From Chromatiales bacterium (lineage in GTDB: Bacteria > Pseudomonadota > Gammaproteobacteria > JAGRGH01): DNA of 64,000 nucleotides. The stretch covers positions 1 through 64,000 of the forward strand of contig JAGRGH010000017.1 of the NCBI GenBank assembly GCA_020445605.1, given 5' to 3'. This document shows positions 26,532-37,089 of the stretch, one piece after another. Position numbers and translations under genes: made by a program. The notes under the pieces are model-generated. The model worked only from the letters and a program-made list of their open reading frames with translations. It was not told the DNA's origin and searched no databases. Each line of letters starts with the position of its first letter. The first letter of the stretch is position 1.

Positions 26532-27371
26532 ATGGGCGCGATATCCGATCTGAATTTCGAAGCAGGTATTGCTGGATTAACCGGCAGCCAGGCCATGGTC
26601 TGGGGGTTCCGTTCGGGTGATCGGGGCACCCATACCAGTCGCACGATCATGATCGACGAGCTGTCGCATCTCCTGGATGCGGCCCCCGGCGAAGTAAGCC
26701 GCGAGGACTACGCGGATGCCGTCATGGAGCACAACTGCCTGGGCAAGCGGACAGCGGCGACTCGCAAGCTTTCGCTGCAACGCTTAACCGAGCTCTACGG
26801 CCTCGACAATCAGCTGATCTTGTATCGGGTGCTGCGAGACCTATGGGGTCGACACGAAGGCAGTCGCCCGCTTCTGGCAATGTTGCTGGCTCTGGCTAGA
26901 GACCCGCTCCTGCGGGCAACCGCGACAGCTGTTATTCGCACGCCCTACGGCCATGAATTCGCTCGGCAGTCCATGAAGGACGCCCTCTCCGAAGCGGTCG
27001 GCGAGCGCCTGAACGACGCGACTCTCGACAAAGTTGTGCGCAACGCGTCGTCCTCGTGGACTCAATCCGGCCACTTTCGTGGCAGAGGGCGAAAGACCAG
27101 GCAGAAAGTGGATGCGACACCGGCTGCAACCACCTACGCATTGCTACTCGGGTTCGCCGTGGGCCGTCGCGGCCGACTGCTGTTCGAAACGCCTTGGGCC
27201 GCGATACTGGATGCCGGCCCCGATGACCTTATTGATGTGGCCGTCGACGCCAAGCGGCTGGGCCTGCTCGATCTCAAACAATCCGGATCGATGATCGATG
27301 TGTCGTTTCCGGCGCTGTTCACTGAAAAGGAACGGGAGTTGATTCATGGGTCGCATCGACAGGCTGGCTGA
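26532..27371 (+). CDS. brxA: BREX protein BrxA
   Basis: 279 residues, the first gene of the BREX operon. It shows the BrxA pattern WGFRSGDRGTHTSRTIMIDE and EHNCLGKRTAATRKLSLQRL; BrxA is a small DNA-binding protein that all type 1 systems carry. Because the predicted transcription start is at about 26530, a start at 26532 would be leaderless; the ATG at 26595 (just before VWGF) is a serious alternative and would leave the conserved region intact. It overlaps brxB by 26 bases. Confidence 0.85.
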   Translation: MGAISDLNFEAGIAGLTGSQAMVWGFRSGDRGTHTSRTIMIDELSHLLDAAPGEVSREDYADAVMEHNCLGKRTAATRKLSLQRLTELYGLDNQLILYRVLRDLWGRHEGSRPLLAMLLALARDPLLRATATAVIRTPYGHEFARQSMKDALSEAVGERLNDATLDKVVRNASSSWTQSGHFRGRGRKTRQKVDATPAATTYALLLGFAVGRRGRLLFETPWAAILDAGPDDLIDVAVDAKRLGLLDLKQSGSMIDVSFPALFTEKERELIHGSHRQAG

Positions 27372-27915
27372 GCGCTACAAGAGCTATATCGCTTTGCCGT
27401 GGCAGAAGGATCTGGCCGGTGCCCAGCGTGCGATCTTCATCGTTTACGACAAAGCGGACGAACGCCGCCTGCGGGCGCGAAAAGATCTATTCGCGCTTGC
27501 AACAGCGGAAGCAGGGCACACCTGGCACGAGTGTGATTTAACCAGGGTTTTCGCACAGTGGATGGCCGATACCGAGTACCGAGACAGCTATTTCGAGTCA
27601 CCCGAGGATCTGGAACTGAAGTTGGAGGACGATTTTCTCGGGCACGTGGCGGGGCGTGTCAGAGAAGCGCTCACGGCCCCTGAAGCCGATGAGAATTCGG
27701 TCGTCGGCGTGTACGGCATTGCTTCGTTGTTCGGTTTCGTCCGCGTGTCAGAACTCATGAAGGAGATCGAGCGGGATATCAGAGGTCGCGTGGTGGTGTT
27801 TTTCCCCGGCGAATACGAGAACAGCAACTACCGGTTGTTGGATGCACGGGATGGGTGGAACTACCTCGCAGTCCCGATCACCTTGCACGAAGATCGAGGA
27901 GTGTACGAGGTATGA
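27346..27915 (+). CDS. brxB: BREX protein BrxB (DUF1788)
   Basis: 189 residues matching DUF1788: RLAERYKSYIALPWQKDLAG near the N-terminus, then RVVVFFPGEYENSNYRLLDA near the C-terminus. BrxB is essential for BREX in several hosts, but its biochemical role is unknown. The stop overlaps the brxC start codon (ATGA). Confidence 0.92.
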   Translation: MGRIDRLAERYKSYIALPWQKDLAGAQRAIFIVYDKADERRLRARKDLFALATAEAGHTWHECDLTRVFAQWMADTEYRDSYFESPEDLELKLEDDFLGHVAGRVREALTAPEADENSVVGVYGIASLFGFVRVSELMKEIERDIRGRVVVFFPGEYENSNYRLLDARDGWNYLAVPITLHEDRGVYEV

Positions 27916-30900
27916 AAAACCGCGATATCTACCAAAGGGACCCCGGCAAGATCACCTTGCTGAATAATGGCGTCGCAACTATGACCGACGCCCTGACCGA
28001 CGACGAGCGTCGTACGTTGCGCTTCGAGCTCGAGCATTTCGTCTGCGAAGGGGAATATCAGCGCGGTCTCGTACGCATTCTCGACTCCTACGTCAGCAAC
28101 CAGGGCCAGCCCGAGCAACCGGCGGCCTGGGTGAGCGGGTTTTTCGGTAGCGGTAAATCGCATTTGGCGAAGATGCTCCGCTTTCTGTGGACGGACTACA
28201 CCTTCCCGGATGATGGCGCGAGCGCTCGCGGTCTTGCGCGGCTGCCCAACGATGTGCAGGACCTGCTGAAGGAGATCACGACCCTCGGCAAGCGTGCTCA
28301 TGGGCTTCATGCGGCGGCGGGGACGCTCGGCGCCGGGGCCGGCGACAGCGTTCGACTCGCGTTGCTCGGCATCGTTTTCAAATCCGCGGAGTTGCCCGAG
28401 AGTTACCCTCAGGCGCGCTTCAGCCTGTGGCTCAGGAAGAACGATATCTACGATCAGGTTTGCGCCGCCGTGGAGGCGCAAGGGCGCGACTTTCGCCGCG
28501 AGCTGAACGACATGTATGTCAGCCCGCTCATCGCCAAAGCACTGCTCGCCGCTGACCCCAATTTCGCTGGCAGCGAGAAGGATGCCAGGGCTGCGCTCCG
28601 CGCACAGTTTCCGAAGCCGAAGGACATTACCACCGACGAATTCACTACCGCGCTACAGGACGCCCTCGCCCCCGAAGGCGAAATGCCGTGCACGGTCATC
28701 ATCCTCGACGAGGTGCAGCAGTACATCGGTGATGACACAAGCCGATCTTACGTAGTGCAGGAAGTCGTGGAGGCCTGCAGCAAACGGTTCGGTGACCGCT
28801 TGCTGTTCCTGGGCACCGGGCAGACGGCGCTCTCGGGTACGCCAGCACTGCAACGACTGCAGGGCCGGTTCACAGTCAACGTTGAACTCTCCGACACCGA
28901 TGTCGAAACGGTCACACGTCGAGTCGTATTGGCGAAACGCCCGGATCGCGTCAACGATGTCAAAGCGACTCTGGATGGTAACGCCGGCGAACTCGATCGG
29001 CACCTGGTTGGTACCAAGATCGGTCCTCGCAGCGAGGACAAGTCGGTCCTTGTCGAGGACTATCCGCTACTCCCCGTACGACGCCGCTTCTGGGAGCACG
29101 CCTTGCGCGCGGTCGATCGCGCGGGTACTGCGGGGCAGCTTCGTACGCAGCTGCGCATCGTCTACGACGCGATCCGACGCACGGCCGACGACCCTGTCGG
29201 TACGGTTGTGCCTGCCGACTTCCTGTTCGAGGAAATTTCCGCCAACCTGCTCCAGTCCGGCGTGTTGTTACGCGAGGTCAACGAGACGATCGCCGAGCAG
29301 GACGATGGCACCCCGGATGGAAGCCTGAAGTCGCGGCTATGTGCCTTGGTCTTCCTCATCCGCAAGCTGCCCCGCGAGGCGGGTGTCGACATCGGAGTTC
29401 GGGGCACAACGGACACCTTGGCGGATTTGCTGGTCAAGGATCTGGCAAAGGACGGCGCTGCCCTGCGCAGTCAGCTACCGAAATTGCTGGACGAGCTCGT
29501 CGCCGCCGGCACGTTGATGAAGCTCGACGACGAGTACAGCCTGCAGACGCGGGAGAGCAGCGAATGGGAAGCGGAATTCCGCAACCGGCAGACCAAGCTC
29601 GTCAACGATCCCGCGCGGATGAGCAGCAAGCGTGCTCAGCTCCTGGGTGCTGCGGTTCAGAATGCCATCGGCTCAGTGAAATTGCTGCATGGCAAGTGCA
29701 AGGAACCGAGAAAGCTGGCGTTGCACTTCGGCGCGGAACCACCGCAGGGCACCACCCACGAGATACCCGTCTGGATTCGCGATGGCTGGGGTGCGGATGA
29801 GAAAAGCGTCATTGCAGATGCGCGTGCTGCAGGTCCCGATAGCCCGATCATCCACGTATTCGTACCGAAATCGCGTGCCGACGCACTGGCCAGGGTGATC
29901 GCCGCCCAGAGCGCGGCAAAGGATACGTTGGAATACAAAGGTGTGCCGTCGAGCCCCGAGGGGATCGAGGCCCGGCAAGGTATGGAGACCCGATTGACCG
30001 AGGCGGGTAACAACCTGCGGAGCTTGGTCGCTGAAGTCATCGATGGCGCGAAAGTCTACCAGGGCGGCGGCAGCGAGAGGCTCGAGGCCTCCTTGCTGGA
30101 CAAGGTCAAGGAAGCCGCAAATGCTTCTTTGGATCGCCTCTTTTACGACTTCAAGGATGCCGATGATCACCGCTGGCCCAAGGTGATCGAGCGCGCCCGA
30201 AAAGGTACTGAACACCCACTGGAAGCGTTGGATTACAGCGGCAAGACCGAAGATCATCCGGTCTGCTCCGCGGTGCTGTCTTTCGTCGGTTCCGGGAAGA
30301 AGGGTAAGGACGTGCGCACGCACTTTTCCGATCCGCCCTACGGTTGGTCACGCGATGCCGTCGATGCCGCGCTCATTAGCTTGTTTGGCACCGGGCATTT
30401 GCGGGCGACCACCAATGGAACGCCACTCAAGCCCGGGCAGCTCGATCAGGCGAAGGTCTCGAGCACCGACTTCCGGGTGGAGAGTGCAACCATCGACACC
30501 CGCCAGCGTCTCAAGGTGCGCAAGCTGTTGCAGACGGCCGCAGTCGCCTGCAAACCAAACGAAGAAGCCGTCGCCGCTGGAGATTTCCTGAACAAGCTGA
30601 GCGAGCTTGCGCGTGGCGCCGGCGGAGAAGCGCCGCTCCCCGAGCGCCCCGAAACCAGCCACCTGTTGGACCTCCAGTCACTTGCCGGCAACGAACAGCT
30701 GGTCGGCATTCTGAACCGACACGATGAGCTCCTGAAGAACATCGAAGACTGGACCAAGGCGCGCGACCTGGCCGAGAAGCGCCTGCCCGCGTACAAGCGA
30801 CTGCAGTCTCTGGCCCGCCATGCTGAGGGGCTGGACGCGGCGACAGAAGCGCAGCCGCAGATCGAGGCGATCGCCGCCAACCGCAGCCTGCTTGATGCGG

Positions 30901-31355
30901 CAGATCCGGTGCCCGACCTCGCGAAGGCACTGGCGGATGCGCTGCGCGCCGCACTGGCGTCGGCGGAGAAGCTTTACTCCGAAACCTACGACTCGGAATT
31001 GGTGCGCCTGGAGGCCGCCGAGAGCTGGCAGAAGATCGATCAATCTGATCGCGACCGAATTCTTAACGGATTACATATCGCCAAGGTCACAAAAGGTGCT
31101 ACCGGCACCGAGCAGGAGGTGCTCGAATCCGTCGAACGTATCTCCCCCGACGCCTGGAGGACCCGTACAGCGGCATTGCCACAGCTCTTCGCGGACGCAC
31201 GCATCCAGGCCGACAAACTGATCGAGCCGAAGACCCACCACGTCAAGCTGGGAAGTGCGACGCTGCGGACGCCAGAAGAGGTCAAGGCCTGGGCTGCGAA
31301 GACCGAACAGGAGCTGCTCGAGCAGCTCAAACAAGGCCCTATCGTGGTGTCGTAG
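27912..31355 (+). CDS. brxC: BREX ATPase BrxC
   Basis: 1147 residues from the ATG at 27912. A Walker A, VSGFFGSGKSHLAKML, lies at about residues 75-90, and a Walker B-like TVIILDEVQQYIGD at about 257-270. The rest is long and mostly helical, as expected for the P-loop BrxC/DUF6079 family. Next to brxB and pglX it forms the core of type 1 BREX, where the ATPase is required for both methylation and phage exclusion. Confidence 0.95.
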   Translation: MKNRDIYQRDPGKITLLNNGVATMTDALTDDERRTLRFELEHFVCEGEYQRGLVRILDSYVSNQGQPEQPAAWVSGFFGSGKSHLAKMLRFLWTDYTFPDDGASARGLARLPNDVQDLLKEITTLGKRAHGLHAAAGTLGAGAGDSVRLALLGIVFKSAELPESYPQARFSLWLRKNDIYDQVCAAVEAQGRDFRRELNDMYVSPLIAKALLAADPNFAGSEKDARAALRAQFPKPKDITTDEFTTALQDALAPEGEMPCTVIILDEVQQYIGDDTSRSYVVQEVVEACSKRFGDRLLFLGTGQTALSGTPALQRLQGRFTVNVELSDTDVETVTRRVVLAKRPDRVNDVKATLDGNAGELDRHLVGTKIGPRSEDKSVLVEDYPLLPVRRRFWEHALRAVDRAGTAGQLRTQLRIVYDAIRRTADDPVGTVVPADFLFEEISANLLQSGVLLREVNETIAEQDDGTPDGSLKSRLCALVFLIRKLPREAGVDIGVRGTTDTLADLLVKDLAKDGAALRSQLPKLLDELVAAGTLMKLDDEYSLQTRESSEWEAEFRNRQTKLVNDPARMSSKRAQLLGAAVQNAIGSVKLLHGKCKEPRKLALHFGAEPPQGTTHEIPVWIRDGWGADEKSVIADARAAGPDSPIIHVFVPKSRADALARVIAAQSAAKDTLEYKGVPSSPEGIEARQGMETRLTEAGNNLRSLVAEVIDGAKVYQGGGSERLEASLLDKVKEAANASLDRLFYDFKDADDHRWPKVIERARKGTEHPLEALDYSGKTEDHPVCSAVLSFVGSGKKGKDVRTHFSDPPYGWSRDAVDAALISLFGTGHLRATTNGTPLKPGQLDQAKVSSTDFRVESATIDTRQRLKVRKLLQTAAVACKPNEEAVAAGDFLNKLSELARGAGGEAPLPERPETSHLLDLQSLAGNEQLVGILNRHDELLKNIEDWTKARDLAEKRLPAYKRLQSLARHAEGLDAATEAQPQIEAIAANRSLLDAADPVPDLAKALADALRAALASAEKLYSETYDSELVRLEAAESWQKIDQSDRDRILNGLHIAKVTKGATGTEQEVLESVERISPDAWRTRTAALPQLFADARIQADKLIEPKTHHVKLGSATLRTPEEVKAWAAKTEQELLEQLKQGPIVVS

Positions 31356-31363
31356 GGGCTGAC

Positions 31364-34300
31364 ATGAAGACACTCTCGACAGAATTCCGCAGGCAGCTCG
31401 AGCGAACGGTAGTTGAAGCCCGTGATGTCGCCGAGGCCGGTGCGCGCGTTGCGCTCGAGGCGCTTGCAGTACAGCACCACGAGCCGTACGGCCATATGGG
31501 CTCGGAGCAACGCACTCTGCGCCGGCGCTTGCGAGCGCATGCCCGCCAGCTTGGTGATCGCCCCGATGCGCGCTCGGGCGGACACGGAATCGATCATCTG
31601 GTGCATGAGTGCGCTTACGAGCACTGGCACGGCATGTTGTTTGCCCGCTTCCTTGCTGAGAATCACCTGCTGATCGAGCCCGAGATGGGCGTCGCCATAA
31701 CCCTGAATGAATGTGAGGAGTTGGCTAAGGAGGGGGGTATCGACAAGTGGGTGCTGGCGGCACGCTTCGCGCACCGGATGTTACCGCAGGTATTTAGGCC
31801 AGATCATCCGGTCTTCGAGGTGCAGTTAGCGCGAGAACACCGCCTGAAGCTCGAAGGCTTGGTCGAGGGGCTGCCGGCAGATGTGTTCGCGGCTACCGAT
31901 GCGCTCGGCTGGGTTTACCAGTTCTGGCAGACGAAGAAGAAGGGCGAAGTCAATGCCGCTGGCAACAAGATCGGCGCGGATGAACTGCCGTCCGTCACCC
32001 AACTCTTCACCGAAGATTACATGGTGGACTTCCTCCTGGACAATACGCTGGGCGCGTGGCACGCCGGCAAAGTCCTCGCCGCAGATCCCAAGCTGGCCCA
32101 AAACGCTAAGAGGGAAGACGAGCTCCGTCAGGCCGTCGCGCTGCCGGACTGTCCATGGAACTACCTCCGCTTCATCCAGCGCACGGACGGCCAGTGGACA
32201 CCCGCCGCCGGCACGTTCGGCGGATGGCCGAACTCTGCTAAGGAACTCAAATGCCTCGACCCGTGCATGGGCAGCGGTCATTTTGTAGTGGCGATGTTCG
32301 AGCGGCTGGTGGCCTTGCGCCTGGCCGAGGAAAAGCTGGACGAAGCAGCGGCGGTGGCGGCGGTCATTCGCGACAACCTGTTCGGCTTGGAGATCGACCC
32401 GCGGTGCACGCAGATTGGCGCGTTCAACCTGGCGCTGGCCGCGTGGCGGCGCGTGGGCCATCGCCCGCTGCCTGCGATGAACCTGGCCTGCTCCGGCCTC
32501 GCGCCGAACACCCGCGAAGCCGACTGGCTGGCGATTGCCGGCGATGATGAGAAACTCCAACGCGGCATGGAGCGGCTTTACCGGCTGTTCCAAAAGGCGT
32601 CGGTGCTGGGCAGCCTCATCAACCCGCGCGCCGGCGAGGGTGACTTGCTGGAGGCCGCGTTCCATGAACTCCAGCCGCTGCTGGAAAAGGCGCTGGCGCA
32701 GGAGATCAAGGGCGACAGCGCGTATGAAATGGCCGTGACGGCGCGCGGTCTGGCCAAGGCGGCGGAAATTCTCGCCAGCCAGTTTACGCTTGTCGCGACG
32801 AACGTGCCTTACCTTGGACGTGGAAAGCAGAATGAAGTACTTCAAGATTATTGCGAACGTTTCCACCCTGTAGCCAAGGCTGACCTTGCAACGTGTTTTG
32901 TTGAGCGTTGTTTGGCCTTCTGCGCTTACGGTGCAACCATTTCGCTCGTCACCCCGCAAAACTGGCTCTCGCTCAAGACCTACAGCGAGCTTCGGATTGG
33001 GATGCTGGAACAATCTCAGTGGAATATCGTGGCACGATTGGGAGCAAAGGGGTTTCAGACGCCAATGTGGGATTTCAATGTTCAACTCGGCATAATCTCT
33101 CGAACGATTCCAAGCAAAACGCATTTGCTAGCCGGAGTCGATGTGTCACCTGCAAAACAGCCTACAGTTAAGGCCGATCAACTGTGCAGTGGCAAACTGT
33201 GGCGAGGCGATCAGGACGCGCAGTTGAGTAACCCAGATGCAAGAATTACGTTTTTAAATTCCTCGCATCGTTCCCGACTTGGAGATTACGCAACCACTTG
33301 GCAGGGGTTTGTGACTGGTGACACCAAACGGTTCACCCTTTGCTTCTGGGAAGTAGCTGATCGCGGTGTTTCATGGGAATGGTTTGTTTCCACGCCGGAG
33401 ATAACCGGAGATTTTGTGGGACGCTCACTGATCTTACGCTGGGAACACGGCAAAGGAGCGTTGCACATGCAGAGCACCGCTCACAACTTTCCTCCACCGA
33501 CGGCACTAGGTAAAGCCGGTGTACTTCTGTCGCAGTTTGGAACTGTCCGCGCCACTCAGTTCCTTGGGGAGATTTTCAACGACCTCAGCGTTCCCCTGAT
33601 CCCAAAAAAGCCTGAAGATCTTCCGGCATTATTTGCATTGTGCATGGACCCCGAATTCAACGAAAGCGTTCGGACACAGACACAAAGTCTTCAAGTCCGA
33701 GTGGGTTACTTTCTTGGAGTCCCCCTCGACCTGGCGCACTGGCACAAGGTGGCGGCGGAGAAATATCCGCACGGATTGCCGAAGCCGTTTTCCAGCGACC
33801 CGACGCAATGGCTGTTCAACGGTAATCCTGCTGGTGCAGACCAGCCGTTGCAAGTCTCCGTGGCGCGGTTGCTTGGCTACCGGTGGCCGCGCCAGACCGG
33901 TTCGAGTTTTCCCGATTGCCCGACGCTCGGCCCGGATGGTCTGGAAAAGCTAGCGGATGACGACGGTATCGTTTGTATTCCCGCCGTTCGCGGCGAGCGG
34001 CCGGCGCACGAACGACTGCTACAACTGCTGCACACCGCCTACGGGGATTGGAACGACGGCATCCTGACCAGGCTGCTCGCCGAATCAGGCAGTTCAAATC
34101 TCGATGACTGGCTGCGTAACGGATTCTTCGAACAGCACTGCAAGCTGTTCCACCACCGCCCCTTCATCTGGCACATCTGGGACAGCCGCAAGGGCGATGG
34201 ATTCCATGCCCTAGTCAACTACCATAAGCTGGCCGAAGGTAACGGAAAGGGCCGGCGCCTGCTGGAATCCCTCACCTACAGTTATCTCGGCGACTGGATC

Positions 34301-34750
34301 GGTCGCCAGCAGGATGGTGTGAAGCGCGGCGAAGGCGGCGCCGAAGACCGGCTGGCCGCCGCGCTGGAACTGCAAAAGCGCCTCGTCGCCATCCTCGAAG
34401 GCGAACCGCCCTTCGACCTCTTCGTCCGCTGGAAACCGATTGAAGATCAGGCTATCGGCTGGGAGCCTGATATCAACGACGGTGTCCGGCTCAATATCCG
34501 CCCCTTCATGGCCCAGGACATCGTCGGTGGCAAGAAAGGCGCCGGCATCTTGCGCGCCAAGCCGAATATCCATTGGAAGAAAGACCGCGGCAAAGAGCCT
34601 GTTCGCGAGCAGTCCCAACACCCCTGGTTTTGGCAAAACGGCAAGTTCACCGGGGAGCGGGTCAACGACGTTCACCTCACTCTTGCCGAAAAGCGCGCGG
34701 CTAGAGAGGCGGCGCGCGCCGGCGGCAACAAGTACGGCTCCGCCAAATGA
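31364..34750 (+). CDS. pglX: BREX adenine-specific DNA methyltransferase PglX
   Basis: 1128 residues. SAM-binding motif I is CLDPCMGSGHFVVAMFE (about residue 296) and the catalytic motif IV is NVPYLGRG (about residue 480), the NxPY form usual in BREX PglX. The target-recognition region follows. In type 1 BREX, PglX methylates a non-palindromic site on the host and sets phage specificity. Part of the middle (about 32.9-33.6 kb) has lower GC than the rest, which may mark a swapped specificity domain. The stop overlaps the pglZ start. Confidence 0.95.
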   Translation: MKTLSTEFRRQLERTVVEARDVAEAGARVALEALAVQHHEPYGHMGSEQRTLRRRLRAHARQLGDRPDARSGGHGIDHLVHECAYEHWHGMLFARFLAENHLLIEPEMGVAITLNECEELAKEGGIDKWVLAARFAHRMLPQVFRPDHPVFEVQLAREHRLKLEGLVEGLPADVFAATDALGWVYQFWQTKKKGEVNAAGNKIGADELPSVTQLFTEDYMVDFLLDNTLGAWHAGKVLAADPKLAQNAKREDELRQAVALPDCPWNYLRFIQRTDGQWTPAAGTFGGWPNSAKELKCLDPCMGSGHFVVAMFERLVALRLAEEKLDEAAAVAAVIRDNLFGLEIDPRCTQIGAFNLALAAWRRVGHRPLPAMNLACSGLAPNTREADWLAIAGDDEKLQRGMERLYRLFQKASVLGSLINPRAGEGDLLEAAFHELQPLLEKALAQEIKGDSAYEMAVTARGLAKAAEILASQFTLVATNVPYLGRGKQNEVLQDYCERFHPVAKADLATCFVERCLAFCAYGATISLVTPQNWLSLKTYSELRIGMLEQSQWNIVARLGAKGFQTPMWDFNVQLGIISRTIPSKTHLLAGVDVSPAKQPTVKADQLCSGKLWRGDQDAQLSNPDARITFLNSSHRSRLGDYATTWQGFVTGDTKRFTLCFWEVADRGVSWEWFVSTPEITGDFVGRSLILRWEHGKGALHMQSTAHNFPPPTALGKAGVLLSQFGTVRATQFLGEIFNDLSVPLIPKKPEDLPALFALCMDPEFNESVRTQTQSLQVRVGYFLGVPLDLAHWHKVAAEKYPHGLPKPFSSDPTQWLFNGNPAGADQPLQVSVARLLGYRWPRQTGSSFPDCPTLGPDGLEKLADDDGIVCIPAVRGERPAHERLLQLLHTAYGDWNDGILTRLLAESGSSNLDDWLRNGFFEQHCKLFHHRPFIWHIWDSRKGDGFHALVNYHKLAEGNGKGRRLLESLTYSYLGDWIGRQQDGVKRGEGGAEDRLAAALELQKRLVAILEGEPPFDLFVRWKPIEDQAIGWEPDINDGVRLNIRPFMAQDIVGGKKGAGILRAKPNIHWKKDRGKEPVREQSQHPWFWQNGKFTGERVNDVHLTLAEKRAAREAARAGGNKYGSAK

Positions 34751-37089
34751 CGGCCATGGATATTTCCGGCAACGCAGTCATAGAGGCGCTCGTTGGCTCC
34801 CTGGCGGCGGCGGCGAAGTACAACCCGAACGATGTCGTGCATCCGTACGCCGTTTTGTGGACGGACCACGACGCACAGTGGAAACCGATCATTCCGCAGC
34901 TCCGCCGGCTGCTGCCGCAGCTCCTCACGCTCGGGGAATACCAACCTGACCAGCGAATAGGGCCGGCGATTTGGCTTCGAAGTGTCGTAGACCGGGGACT
35001 GCCTGAGATTGAACTGCCGGACGGGGTAACACCGATCGTCTACCTCCCCGGGGTGAGCCGGCAGGAGCTCCGGGCGGTCCAGGAATGCCCGGACAGTCTT
35101 AAGCCGCTGGTGGAGCTGCAGTACCGCGGAGTCTGCTGGACCCAGAAGAACGGCAAGGACTGGACGGTCGAGGCCTTTCTGGTTTCCGAAGAAGGTGGGC
35201 TTGGTCTAGACGTCGCGCGCGATGCGACCACCCGACGGGCCATTCTCGGTGCCCTGGCGGAATTGGCCACGACCTCGGTCGATCGGTTGAAGGGTAAGCA
35301 TCTCGAGGCGGAGGATTTCGACAAGCTCTTTTCGGACGATCCGGCCAAGGATCTGTTGCTATGGCTGAGTGAGCCCGAGGCGGTGAAGTCGGGTTGGAAC
35401 AGCGGTCGGTGGAGCGCGTTTAAGTCCCGGTGCAAGGCGGATTTCTCGTTCGATCCGGACAAAGACGGTGAGCTGGTCGGCGCAGATCTGCTCGGCAGGC
35501 GGGAAGGCCCGTGGGCTGCGGTGTGGGAGCGATTCACCGAGTCGCCGGTGCTCTATCCAGGCGTTCCGGAGCTACTCAGTAAAGCGATGCCAAGCGAGTT
35601 GTTCGTGGAGCCTTCCTCCTGGCCCCAAAACAACGAGAAGGAAGAGGCGGCACTGCGGCAAGCGCTGCTTGCGTTGGAGAAATCCACGCCCACCAAAGCG
35701 CGTGAACAGGTCCTCGAACTCGAAAAGTCGCACGGACCGAGACGGGGGTGGGTCTGGGCGAAGCTGGGCCAGGCGCCGCTCGCCAATGCGCTCGGCCACT
35801 TGGCCGAGCTTGCGGAACGTGCGGCGACCAAACTTGGCGGCGCATCGACTGGCGAGATGGCGAAGCTGTATGTCGACACGGCCTGGGAGGTTGACACCGC
35901 CGCGCTGTCTGCAATGGCCGCGGTGAAGTCATCCGGCGATGCCCAGGCCGTGGGCAAGGCGTTGAACGCTGTCTACCGGCCCTGGCTGGAGTCGGCGGCT
36001 GAGCATCTGCAGGCTCTGGCCGAGAAAGAGCCCCTTCCGGGGCACGATGGGCAAGGGCTGGAAGATCTTCTGGTTGAATCCGGCGGCCTGGTACTCTTCG
36101 CCGATGGCCTCCGTTTCGACGTCTCACAACGCCTGGTCGAACGCATGCGCACGAAGGGTTGGTCCGTGACGCTGTCGACCCGGTGGGCGGGCCTGCCGAC
36201 GGTGACCGCGACCGCCAAGCCAGCAGTCTCACCGGTCACAAAGGGCATCAAGGGTATGTCAATCGGGGAGGATTTTCTTCCTGCGACGGCAGATGCCGAG
36301 CAGCCGCTGACCACGGACCGGTTCCGAAAACTTCTGACCACTGCCGGCTACCAGTACATAGGCGCCGACGAATCGGGCGATTCCTCTGGCCGCGGCTGGA
36401 CCGAGAATGGCGAGCTCGACAAGTTGGGCCACTCCCTACAGGGCAAGCTCGCCGGCCGAATCGAAGAACAGGTCGATTTGCTGCTTGAGCGTATCGAGTT
36501 TCTGCTCGACGCCGGTTGGCGCGAGATCCGAGTGGTAACGGACCACGGTTGGCTCTGGCTCCCCGGTGGGTTACCAAAGGTCGATTTGCCGAAGTACCTG
36601 ACTGCAAGCCGCTGGGCTCGATGCGCTGCGATCAAGGGTGGATCGACGGTTGAGGTTCCGACCGTCCGGTGGCATTGGAATGCCCACGAGCGGGTTGCAG
36701 TGGCACCGGGGATTGCCTGCTTTGGCGCAGGCAATGAATACGCACACGGCGGGATGAGCCTGCAGGAGAGTCTGGTTCCGGTGATTCGGGTGACGGCCGG
36801 CGAAGCCGCTGCTAAGGCAGCCGCGAAGATTGAAGAGGTCTCCTGGGTCGGATTGCGTTGCCGCGTTCAGGTCGAGGCCGCTCAGGCTGGCTTGTCCGTG
36901 GACTTGCGGTCGAAGGTCAATGATCCGAGTTCGAGTGTTAGCAAGGTGCGACCGGTGGACGCCAAAGGAGCGGCCAGCCTTTTGGTTGCTGACGACGAGC
37001 TTGAGGGCACGCCGGCAGTGGTAGTGGTGCTGGATGTCAGCGGCCACGTGATAACGAAACAACCCACCATCATCGGGGGTGACGATTGA
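34747..37089 (+). CDS. pglZ: BREX-1 phosphatase-superfamily protein PglZ, type B
   Basis: 780 residues, the length of the type B form. The alkaline phosphatase-like core shows GLVLFADGLRFDVSQRL and EIRVVTDHGWLWLPGG. Two in-frame ATGs, 34747 and 34756, are possible; the first overlaps the pglX stop. The gene is followed by brxL with a four-base overlap. PglZ is the signature protein of the BREX/Pgl superfamily and is needed for methylation and defence. Confidence 0.95.
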   Translation: MTAMDISGNAVIEALVGSLAAAAKYNPNDVVHPYAVLWTDHDAQWKPIIPQLRRLLPQLLTLGEYQPDQRIGPAIWLRSVVDRGLPEIELPDGVTPIVYLPGVSRQELRAVQECPDSLKPLVELQYRGVCWTQKNGKDWTVEAFLVSEEGGLGLDVARDATTRRAILGALAELATTSVDRLKGKHLEAEDFDKLFSDDPAKDLLLWLSEPEAVKSGWNSGRWSAFKSRCKADFSFDPDKDGELVGADLLGRREGPWAAVWERFTESPVLYPGVPELLSKAMPSELFVEPSSWPQNNEKEEAALRQALLALEKSTPTKAREQVLELEKSHGPRRGWVWAKLGQAPLANALGHLAELAERAATKLGGASTGEMAKLYVDTAWEVDTAALSAMAAVKSSGDAQAVGKALNAVYRPWLESAAEHLQALAEKEPLPGHDGQGLEDLLVESGGLVLFADGLRFDVSQRLVERMRTKGWSVTLSTRWAGLPTVTATAKPAVSPVTKGIKGMSIGEDFLPATADAEQPLTTDRFRKLLTTAGYQYIGADESGDSSGRGWTENGELDKLGHSLQGKLAGRIEEQVDLLLERIEFLLDAGWREIRVVTDHGWLWLPGGLPKVDLPKYLTASRWARCAAIKGGSTVEVPTVRWHWNAHERVAVAPGIACFGAGNEYAHGGMSLQESLVPVIRVTAGEAAAKAAAKIEEVSWVGLRCRVQVEAAQAGLSVDLRSKVNDPSSSVSKVRPVDAKGAASLLVADDELEGTPAVVVVLDVSGHVITKQPTIIGGDD

